Below, piece after piece: positions 38,401 through 50,268 of a stretch of 64,000 bases of DNA. The position numbers and the translations under genes are program-made. The notes beneath the pieces are model-generated. The model did not search any database. It worked only from the letters and a program-made list of their open reading frames with translations, and was not told the origin of the DNA. The stretch spans positions 19,942-83,941 of the forward strand of contig BQKZ01000685.1 of NCBI GenBank assembly GCA_036244855.1, given 5' to 3'. This stretch comes from Temnopleurus reevesii. Lineage: Eukaryota > Echinodermata > Echinoidea > Temnopleuroida > Temnopleuridae. Each line of letters begins with the position of its first letter. The stretch's first letter is position 1.

Positions 38401-41400
38401 CAAACAAATTTAGCAGTTGGGCAAATTAATTAAATTGTCCAATTGGGCAAGTAACAGTTTTATGCACAGCCCCTACCATCAAATTTGGGAAAAAGAAACT
38501 TTGTTCGGACACGTGATTGGTCAAAAGGTGGTATTCTACAGCTAAAAGTAGTAGTGTTTGCAAGTCAATTGAGATTACTAGATTAGGGAAAAATCAAGCA
38601 GGATTTAGGATTCGGGTCATGAATAATCTGGCATAAATGATACCATCTTGCGTTAAAGCACAACATTCTTGCACTACTAACAGGTTGCAAGAATTGGCTA
38701 AACAATAACCTCACAAAAATGTTTTACTTTTTAATTCAAAAGCAATTTTCTGGAACCATTCCAAGATCTTTTACCTGGACAATCTAGCGAGCAGTCTTCG
38801 GTCTGCGTTGCCTTCCCGACGCAGTTAGCGCCCCCGTTGATGGGAGTTGGGTTAGTACAGTAACGCATCCTTTGTCTCGTCCCGCTCTCACAGTCTCCAT
38901 CACACGCGGACCATTCTCCCCATATCGTCCATCCTCCATTATTCGAGTCATCTGTGAATGAAATAAAACAACATATAAACAGAAATGAAACAATAATAAA
39001 ATAATATAATTAGATAAATTCTCTATTCACTAACAAGTGTATAAATAAGCATATTTGTGTCAAAAGTTGCCTGAGTCTTTGAAAAAAATCACATCACCCG
39101 GATGGGATTTGAACCCGCGACCTCTTGGTTACGAGATGAAAATCATAACCACTCGACCAACGGAGTGCCAGAATGACCGGGATCTTTTTATGATAAGATT
39201 TGGGGTCTGTTACAGAAAAGAGATACGATAGATTTAACAATTAATCGTATTTCTATGGTACATGTTTTGCCATAGACTTACGATAAATATTTATTGTAAG
39301 TTTAATTGCATCTTTTATGTTACAGGCCCCTTGTCTGGTAACCGAGAAGTCATGAGCTTGAATCCTGCCAGGTTCTGTAAAAAATTCTCACAGCTTATAA
39401 CTTATAACACACATAAAAATAATAATAATGGTGGCTACTTGTATAGCACACAGGTCCACCTTATCGGTGCTAATTGCGCTGAAAGCTTTACACTCACTAT
39501 TACCCGGCTCTAGCTGGCAACCATTTACGGCGCACTTGGCATTTCAAAGAATAAATATTCCTGCCAGGTAACCATTCACCTCACCTGGGTTGAGTGCAGC
39601 ACAATGTGGATGAATTTCTTGCTGAAGGAAATTGACGCCCTGGGTAGGATTCGAACCTACGACCCTCTAGTTGAAGGACATGAGTCGCGACCACTACACC
39701 ACGGCGCAGGGTGGTTGTCATCTGGGTGAATTATTGTCATAGTTAAGCCAGTGTAACTTGGCAATTTGCTGAGTACTACTAGTAAGTAAAGGTGTAAGAT
39801 GGAATAAAAATTGCAATCATATTCTTACCATACACTTCAACACGCGCTGGATCAGTTGTCCTAAATGTTGCAGCGTTGGTTGCCACACATGTATAGTTGC
39901 CGTTATCCTCCATGGTCGCTTCATTGACGATGAGAGTCCCGTCGTACGTCACCACGTAATGAACTATATTATCGTCGTCAATGGGAACGCCATCTTTCTC
40001 CCAGTGGATGGTCGGCTCTGGGACGCCCTCTGGAGCCCGGCAGAGGAGATGGAACTTGTCGTGGAGCGCTACCCTGTGATCCAAAGGCATCTGAAAGAAC
40101 TGCTTCCTCAGGTCTGCATGAGGACAAAGAAAAACAAAAAGGATCCGATAAAAGTGGCTGAAAAGTATTTAAAAAACTTAATCAAAAAGGATTTTCTAAA
40201 ATTTTGAAGCAAAGTGACGTGATAAAAGATGACCACACAGAAGGAGAAAATAATAGAACAAAACATGAAAGAGTTGGAGAGAGAAAAATGAAAAAAAAAA
40301 GGATGGGGGTGAAGAGGGGGAGACACCATAGATGGAGAATGGTAAGAAATATACTAGGTGAGATTCATACAGTTTAAAGCAAACTGTATGTCAGAGAGCA
40401 ATATAGCTAAAGAAAACAAGTTATAAATGATTTTGGGTCACAGAGTGAGAGTAGGGGAGCAAATACAATAAATTTAATCCACATGAGATAGACACATCAT
40501 AATTGATAATTAAATGATGGGTTTGGTCAAGATATTCCCTTGAAAAGTTTTCCTTTAAAGCCAGTCCGTCATGATCGACAGGACTTCCGGTTGCGAGCGC
40601 GCACGGACGGCGTGTTGCGTATTGACAACAACGATATTTGAAATTTCCTTGCTTACGCACCTTGCCAAGCTCACACACTCGGAAAACTTCGTAAGAATTT
40701 CCGATCCATGATGTCGTCGCGTGTAGCTTTGATTCCTTCCCTCTTTAGCTTCGATTTTTCTACAAATGTACGATATGCATTACCGAGATGCGAGCTAGCG
40801 AAATATAACTTGCTTGCTCGCCATTCCAGGTTAAAAATGCCGTGATTTTTCGGTTAGCCAATCTTCGTAATCAAAATGGCTGCGGACAGTAAGCCACACC
40901 CTGATCGTCATGTCGCCCCGCCTTTAATGAGGATCTGTCAGTAGTTCTATAATTACACCCTGCTATTAAATAAAAATTGTCCATCCTTCATCATAAGCAA
41001 AGCCCCCTTCTAGAAAGGATGGCATATTATATTTCGACGTGACAATTGAGTAGAGGCCGGGGGTAGACCCTACTTCAGATGGATGATGGGAGTGGGGAGA
41101 GGGGTGGGGTTCTTTCACATCAGTCATAATCATTGTACTATTTTCATAGACCCAATCCCTGACAGTTTATTTTGAGCCAACTACAGTGCAACTCATAATA
41201 TTTTGTTACCTGTTACTGCTATAAAACTAGGTAAGAACAAATCATATAGGTCAGAGGGCCCACTGTGATTCAATTATAAAAGTGTTTTATAGAGATAATA
41301 GGTAAGCAACGAATTGTGAACTTGTAGATGTACCTGGATCTGGAGGGAATTTATCGCTGTTGGAGAGAATTCATCTTCACCCTTTTTCTAACAAAATCCA

Positions 41401-42814
41401 ACAGTTACTAAGATATAGAGCAAGAATGCTGAGATCTAGAGCATGTCCAAGTGTGTGAAATCATTGCAAGAGATGTAGAAAGAGGGAAATGGGTAGCAGC
41501 ATCGAAGGCCATACGGGTGATGTCCCTTCAGGCACTTCTTCACCAGGGCGCAACGTACATGGTACATGAATGCAGGATTGATGAATATCAAATTACTATC
41601 CACTGGTATTAGTTCTAGATGAAGTGTAGTTCAGGCTTCTGTCGAAGCGGGCTGATTGCAGGGGGAATATGTGGGGGTTTATGGTTATTTTTTTCTGATT
41701 TCTGATTGGTTATGCAATAAAACAACCTCTTTAATACACAATTTATCTTCTCCACGTTACAAATACTACCTTGCCGAAATGCTTTAAAAGCAGAAAATAA
41801 AAAGCTTAAATCTCGATGTCCATAAGCAAGCACTTCTAAGCTTTTGGGCTATCTTACTTTTAAGTACAAAACATGGCAGGAAAATGAATAATGGTTTGAA
41901 GAAAAGGAATCAGTTTTGATATATAGCCTACATATGATCATTGCTGATCAATAAACAAAACAATGGTACGTGAACCACAGATCATATCCAGATACTGCTT
42001 ATTGGAATCTAGAAGTCGAATGTCATTCTTTATTGTTTCAAATCCAACATTCATACCTTGGTAAGCCTCTGTCACACCTGATAATGAATTGATAATGATG
42101 CAACGTCTGGTCAAAGAAGGTGAGAGGCAAAATTGAAAGTGTAAATTAAGTGACCGCAGAAGACGGTCGGAAGTAATATCCTCTGGCTTTCGACCAGAAA
42201 GACTTGCCTGGTCATTTTGGCAGGGTAGAGATGGAGGGCAGGGGTGCAGGGTGATAGGGAAGACGATGAAGAAGAGGATAGGAGAAAGAAAATGCTGAAA
42301 GAGTAGGAAGTGCAAGAGAGAAAGAGACAGAAAGACAGATAAACAGACCAACACAGTGGCAGAAAAGAATGAGAGGCAGAAAAGAAAGGAGGGAGAGAGA
42401 GAGAGGGAGAGAGAGAGAAAGAGGGAGAAGGGAGAGAAAGAGGAGGAAGGGAGAGAAAGAGGAGGAAGGGAAAGAAAGAAAGAGAGTGAGAGAGAGGGAA
42501 AGAGAGAGAGGGGGAGACGTGTGCTCTGTGTTATTGATATAATAAGAGGGAGAGAAATAAAAAGAAATTTAAAAAATGAAGAAAACAAGAAGAGGGAGAA
42601 GGGAAGAAAAATTATGATATCCTACCAAGCTGGAGAAAAAAAGGTGAAATAAATATAGTGAATAGGAAAGAAAAAATAAGTGAGAGAGAAAGAGAGAAAA
42701 TTGTGAAGGGCATAAAAGGTACCCAATACAGTAAAATGAAATCTCTATAGATATGAATAAGAGAAGAAATGAATAATGGTGTCGAGCTGATGAAAGATAG
42801 ATATTGAGATTGAT

Positions 42815-42847
<33 letters not shown>

Positions 42848-45800
42848 CAAGAGTGAGGGATGGAGTGAGCCGCCATGAATAACATATAAGGGCTCCACCT
42901 TCCCACAATGCCCTGCGGCGATCATTAATATACTATTGCCCGGCACAGGTTCCATTAATCAACATCCTATGGCTCCGCAGGGCGCATACTCCAACAGAGT
43001 CCCAAGCACTCAGCGTTAGAAAACTTCTTGTCCGATTGCGACTCCAAGAAAGAAAATGTCAAGTCCGATTGCAAGGACCCAGCACCCCAGCATCCCACAG
43101 TGCCTCCGTACAAGAATCCAAGTTCAAGTCAAAAAGAGAACGCCATTTGATATCACTTGGGAAATCATAATTATCTTTGATTTTGATACATCTGGTTTGA
43201 GTTAGGCTAACTAATGAATTACGGAAATCACTAAGACAACCGTCCCATTAATGAGCAACCTACATGCAAGCTGCTTCCACTCTCTACGCTGTACAGATCC
43301 CGAGGCAACTGATCATATACTGTTTCAAGTTTGTTTCGACTGCATGGCCACCGTGATTTGGGAACCCTTATGTTATCATAGGAATTGATATTGCATGTCA
43401 AAGTGATCACTCACTTTTAAGTTAACTTTTGTGATGACATTTCATATGAATTAACTTAATGTTGGTACAGATTTTCAAATCAGAACAATTCACTACCTGC
43501 CTGCCATGCTCTGAGACTACAAACTTGCCATTCATGTAATCTTGGACCCTTGTATATTAATTCATTGACTTCTAAACTTTGTAATTTCCATAAATTTTGT
43601 TCAGGGACTACCTGATTCCAGTTGTCATTCCAGTTGGCATATGTGTAAGCATAAAATCTTACCTAAATTGCATCACAACAGCACCTTGGCAAATTCAACT
43701 TATTGAGGGTTTAAGAGGAAAAGGAGTGACTAATATCTGAATTACCTGTATTATGTAATGTAATGCATTTGCAATTAATATTCTTTTCATGAATAATGCT
43801 ATATCAAATATGTTACAATTGTTATTTTGTACACAGAAATTGAAAAAGGTGGGACATTTTTAAATTAACAAAAGTTTTGCTTGAATTAAAAAGCGGTTTC
43901 TGACGTTGAGCCCTTGTCACAGATGATATCAAGATATCTGCATCAACGTCAGTCCATGCATTTAATTTGATCACATCTTTAAAATTCCCCCCTTTTCCTT
44001 CATATTTATATCGGGTTTCTGGCCCTGACCAACACAGTTGAGCCTTGTTGCCACAAACTCAAGTTGTTTAGTTGCCGACGGCAAGATCGGCAAAGTGGCT
44101 GTGTAGCACCTCGTTATTCTGCTAGAGTGTGGGCACTCTCGTTAACTCTTAGGGGTCGAATGTCAACAGAGGCTCCTAACATTCAGACTTGAGATCGGGC
44201 GGAAACATGGGAGGAAAACTTGACAAAAAGAATCGAGGTGGCTAACTTTTTCTTTCCAGTCCCTTCCTTTTTTCCCTTTGCAATTTTGTGTAAATTATTT
44301 ATACATCATGTTCAGATTCCCACAGATAAATTTTCAGTAAAATTGTTATGTCAAATTCCTTTTTGGATAATTATTTATCTGATTTCAGAATTAGCCAACT
44401 TATGAGTCTGCGAATGAAGTATGAGATTGTATTGAGTTGAATTTGTTTCATGGGCTGAAAGATAATTTCATACAATTATCACTAATGACAAGAAAATACT
44501 GTCCTGCTAGTTTATTATTAGAGCATTGAGATCCCTGAGAAATAATACAGCAGGTATCTCATCATCAATTGTCAATGACCGATTCCAAAATTTCACTACA
44601 ATAAACAAAAAAATGTTGTTAGTGTATGTTTCTTTGCTCCCGGATGGAACGAAATGGCTAAAAAGTTCCACATTTCAGCTACAATTCAACTCAGCAATCT
44701 CATGAAAAGGTGCTTTATAGATTTAAATCATCACTATCATTATTACTATCATTAAATCAACTTCAGTAACGTTGCCAATAAACCTTTTTGCCTCTTCTAA
44801 TTTCAACATCATTCAACTGTTTTCGATTTAACCTCAGTTGTGTTGCCAATTTAGGGGCATACATTATACTATTTATCCTGTCAGTAGTGTTTTGGGTGGG
44901 ATATGTCAGTGAACTTCTATTAGGCTTGTCAAATATCAACAAGCCATCTCAGATATCCATTACCATGATAACCATGTAGACTATCGCCCTCAGACTCATT
45001 CCTAAATGTTTCATAAAATAGAAAACTTTGCATAGAAATTTGATTTTTCCCCTATGTATACAATATATATTGTTTCTAATGGCACAAGTTGTTCCCAATT
45101 CCTGGCTACAATATTTCGTTATCTGAAAATGTTGAAAAAAAATATAAAGATAGAGTTTAATTACAATATTATAATAATGTACAAAAAAGTAGAAATTCAC
45201 ATTTCTGGTTTCATTCACTTATCACAAAACAATAAGATAGAAATATAACCAGTAGGCCTTCATTTGTGTTTTAATTTCTGAGAACATGTTTTTACTCATA
45301 ACATGTGTAATTGATATATAACATCAATTACCACCATATAACATATAACAATATAAAGCGATCACAAATCAGCAGTTCATTTCAAGTCACACATGAATAT
45401 ATTGTCCAAATTGTTCCTGATTGATTTTTTTTCCTCATAAAGTCTTGCGTCTCAAAATTGGAAGCCTCGTACACCTCAATATTCATTGAGAAATTGGGAT
45501 AATTGTTATTATTATGACGTAAAGAGTTTTGCAGAACAAGACTACAACAGTCAAATGTCATGAAGCATTCAGAGTGCAGTATAAGTGTAATTAATTTTGG
45601 GAAATTGACCATAAAACCCTGTTCTCAAGACTGTGCACATTCACTTAACGCCATGGCAACGCATCCCCGCAAAGATAGACATGTTCCAGGGATACTCATG
45701 AAACAAGTTGGTAAATAAATGCAGCTCTCATTTTCGTCCGCACAAGATAATGCAAAACTTGTTCTCAATTCTATTTATGAATATTTCCCATACAATCTTT

Positions 45801-48800
45801 CATGAAAAAAATATATAATGCAAAACTTGAGGTACATAAAAACAATGATGAAATACATAAAAATGTGTCTGTGCCTCCTTATAAACTATTAAAAGCTATA
45901 GAACAAAAAAACTACACTGACTTATCTTTACATTTTTACTGAAAACTAAAGTTTATGAAAGATGACTTTCCTGTTAGGGTTGGTAGAGGCATGGTAGAGA
46001 CTTGAATACTTATATACCCACACAAATACTAAATACTGCTCCATTGAATAAAACTATCGGATAAAACATCAAAAAGCCGACTTAAGCCTAACTTAATTTA
46101 GAAATAAGCTATTCACGGCGATACCCCCATCAATTCATCATTCAACAATGACTAAGTCTTTTGTCCTTGACTTACAAACATTTATCACAATCAAAAATTA
46201 ATTTGAATTGAAATGTCATCTTTGACAAAGGCATTTTCTAAATCCAGTGCCAATCAAGATCCCAATGCTGTAATTTGGGTATACTCGCTTTGCATTTCAG
46301 TGGTATCGGGACTGCAGGAAGGGATAATTATGCCAAGGAAAAAGTTTTATATCAAGGCATAATTATTATGGTTCAAGATATGCTGCATGTATAAGCATCT
46401 ACTCTTATTTTAATGGTGAAAATTAATTTAACACATGACGAGGCACCCGCTAGTCATTGAATGTCTTATGAAATGAAAAACTGGTAACTGTCGGAACCAA
46501 TACGACGATCAACCCATTTAAACCAACTCCCAAATTACACTAATAAGGATTAAAGAGACAGGCTTTCAATGGGTGACACTCTAGAAATATGAGAACATGA
46601 ACAAAACTAAAGCTAAACATTGCTACTAGATCTCCAATATATTCAAACTGTAAAAAAAAAAAAACATTCATATCAATTAGTCAGCTCCTACTCACTGGCA
46701 CCAGACTTCTATTCTAACTATTAGACGTGATTCCCTCATATCTCGGGTAGCTAATTGGTAAAAAATGCAAATGTTGTGGGTTCTAAAATGGATGTCCCAT
46801 TTGCCAGTGGCTAAAGTAGACACGGGGGAGTTGTTACCAAGTTGGCAATTGTCAATCTAAGAGTGGTAGATCCAGATTAATGATGTAGCGTTTGCATCTG
46901 ATTAACCTGACAATGAGCTCACCAATGAGATAAATTGAATTGTGAATACGAACAATAAAAAAAGATCTGGGACTGTATGATGTTCAATGGTGGACTATAT
47001 TATTTGAAGTAAAGAATGTGATTACAGAAATTGAAGGGGCGCATTTGTATGAATTATTTGACAAATCGTTGCAAGACATACCCCGAGGCACCCCTGTATG
47101 AACTTATGAATATTCACAGAACTGGACGATATTGGTTTAGACAGCCTGTCACTAGTTATAAAGTACTTCATAATGTCTCTCCGTCAAAGATTTAATCCAT
47201 AAAATGCTTCATTGTTGGCCAGATTAGCCCAGAGAATAGATTCATTGGCATGCAAATAAGGTATATAACACAAGGCGAAATTAAGCCTGATTGAATAATT
47301 GCCCTTCTTCAAATATACCAAGATCTCTGACCGAATTCTTAAATGAGATCCAATTATATACTTTAACGGACAATGGCAGTTAACTTCTTAACATGACCTC
47401 AGGGTCCCGCCAGATGGGTTGATGAACATCTTATTTATGATAGCATATGAAATAATTTGGGAGAAATGAATATCAATGTCTTGCAATCTAGAAGGCGGTT
47501 GCTTGAAAGAAGACTCTTATCATTTTCTGACAAAAAAAAAATAATGTGATATAAAGTGGCTTTGGAATAACATGTGAAGGTAATTTCTTTCTTTTGTTCT
47601 CTAAAGTCAGATGATAAATTGAGAGACACATTCTTATTCCCAAAGCCTACCCAAGAGGAGAAAATAGAAATTCTGTTACTCAAAAGCAAACTTGGAATGT
47701 GAAGGAGGAATTGTTGGTACTGAATCAGTTTTCATCTATGCAGTATAAGTGCATAATTCAATTGTCGGTACCCTTCTGAAAAGCATAAATCTGAGTGTTT
47801 GTTCCTTTTCCAATTTTTCATCCGAATAAACTATGAGTTCCCTTGCAGTTTATATATCTATATGTTAGTATTCATTTATTCTTGAAAGGTCACTTAGAAA
47901 CTTTGTAATTGCATACACTTCAGGGGTAGATATGAAAATACTACAATTACTTGTGTAAAGGCTTTTCTTTAAACAAGAGCCCAAAAAGAGATAAAAATAG
48001 GGAGAAGTTTAAAACAATACCCTTGTATTTGGATAAAAATGATTATTCATTTCAATAAAATTCTCCTAAAAAATTATTCTTACTTATACATTTTTTCCTT
48101 CCTTTCCAAGATTTTCCACAGAGTGAATTTGGTTAGGGTTAGTGTGAACATCCGGATTTGGAAATAAATATAATTCTTTTGACATTTCATTAAGGGCTTT
48201 TATTTTGCCAGGTTCAATAATTTCATCTTATTTTCAATCAATCAATAAGGCCTTACTAGATTATATCATATTTGCTACATTGATTATACTTTATTCATAG
48301 TATCTATCAACTTTTCGAAAGGTCACAGTAATACCCTGTATTGATTAGCGATTGATTTCTGTTGTAAGAAAGAGATAGCAAAAGGACTTTCACAATCACT
48401 ATAGAAGAATGTCTTAAAGATTCAATTTAAGCCTTGTACTTGATGAAAAGTGTCAAGGAAAGCCAAAAGATTGTAAAACTACAGACTATATTAGAATAAA
48501 CGCACATCATCATTAGGGATGACGAAATATCACTGAGAACCAGAAGAGAGCCTAAAAGTACTTCTTGAAAGACCAAGCATTCCTAATTGTTGCTGACCTC
48601 AACAAATGATACATATAAATCCATTAATTATTGGACTTAAACATTTATAATCGTAAGAAGAGAAGGTTACGTGTTTTTAGTAAACCACCATATGATTGAG
48701 AGGTTACAAATATATAATGACACTTGTTGGTAAAACACTAAAGAATATATGAATGAATGCATTCAAAATTACGAGCTGATCTCAGCAGAGGATTTTATAC

Positions 48801-50236
48801 ATCCTTTTATCTATGGTAGTGTGCAGTGTTAAAAGGGGCAAATTAGGAAGGAAATCAAATTGTTGGGGTTAGCACACACAGAATCATGATGACTAATTGG
48901 TAGTGAAAACAATCCCTCATGCGTATATGGACAAACCCATCAATTTGATTATTCATAATTTATGGAACTTCTCCGTCATGCACGGCATGTCGTGAAATTC
49001 CCTCTGCCAATAATCGTTATGGTGCTTTTCTCTTTTGGGCGCACAGGCAATTAGCAATTCTGAAGGATAGATAAAGCTTGTATGACAGATACAATGTAAA
49101 GTTCAAGAAGCTATGCTCATACTGCAGTGTAATCTATAATGTTTACAATATGCATAGATATATTAAAATAACCAACAAATGAGTATTTTCCATATGCATT
49201 GAAAAAGCACTGGAAGTTAACATCGTATAATTTAAAAAATTACTAATATCTGAAACAGGCAAACAAAATTGCTCTGGGTGAAAATATGAATTACTAAAAC
49301 AATTATTCTACAACTTGTAGTAAATCACATGCTAATTAGAATGAAACCTTTTATTTTAACCTCCATATGTAAGGAAAATATAAAGATATTACTAGGACTA
49401 GTTCCATTTTAGTAAAGCAGTGGCAGATCTAGCTTTTTTTCCAAGGGGGTTGTAGATGAATAGCAGGACATTGCGAGGAATTGGAGCAACAGATTCAAGC
49501 AAGAGCAAGTGAAGGAAGTGAGACGTGGGGGTGGGGGGGGGGAGGGGAGTGGGAGGGGTTCAACCTTTCACATAGGGGGAAGATTATAAAGAATATAACT
49601 TACATGCTTCTCTGATGAACGCCCTCTCTGTCCTGATCGGGTCAGGATCAGCAGCCGCTTCACATACACACCAGAAGTCTTCTTCACCAAAGTAGGTTTC
49701 TACCTCCTCTTTTGTTATTGCTGCATAGAGTAGAGAGAAGCAATGATATTTACTACTGAAAGCTTTAAGATTCAAGATTAATTTTCTTTTGTTTTTAGAA
49801 AATATTCAATGCTCGGAGTGGACTTTAATAAAGATTTCTCAAAACTTCAGTCTCATAGTTAAAATAATCAAAATGAAGACAAAGGTGATAAGCGACAAAG
49901 AAAATGATCATGACTACGATGATGATCAAGATGATGATGGAGATCATAATACATATGAGGGATATGAAAACAGTGATGATGATGTAGATAGTATTGATGA
50001 TGATGATGATGGTGGTGATCGTAATGGAGATGATGGAAATGATGATGGTGGTGATGACAATGATGGTTATAATGATGGTGATGATGATGAAGATGATGAT
50101 GGTGATGATGATGTTGGTGATGATGAAGATGATGATGGTGATGATGATGTTGATGGAGATGATGATGATGTCGATGGTGATGACAATGATGATGATGGTG
50201 ACAATGATGATGATGATCGTGATGATGATGATGTTG

Positions 50237-50268
<32 letters not shown>

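Larger units (their letters stand above)
35897..38757 (-). repeat. Large duplication: two units each with a TSP1-2 exon
   Basis: Unit 1 (about 35897-37044) and unit 2 (about 37046-38757) both start TAATTCATGACTCTCTGCC and end CAAAAGCAATTTTCTGGAAC. In both, the order is flank, intact TSP1-2 exon, half-exon array, and a shared AAGAATTGGCTAA block. The junction carries one ambiguous base (N) at 37045. Unit 2 lacks the MITE present in unit 1 and has more half-exons. Confidence 0.85.
40114..49603 (-). other. Intron between Ig1 and Ig2 exons
   Basis: 9.5 kb without recognised exons. It contains a possible TTAA-flanked element (40559-40923), a GA tract (42300-42510), a shorter GA repeat (42820-42846) and a poly-G stretch near 49520-49555. 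42880-43380 has somewhat higher GC than its surroundings, but nothing in it is identifiable. Confidence 0.75.

Noticed and set aside
38784..38993. ORF beginning MFHFCLYV over the TSP1-1 exon
   Set aside because: Same strand but wrong frame; the correct phase-1 frame gives the TSP1 domain with its cysteines and tryptophans.
39096..39169. Functional tRNA gene
   Set aside because: A- and B-boxes are present but acceptor and anticodon stems do not pair; it fits a tRNA-derived repeat.
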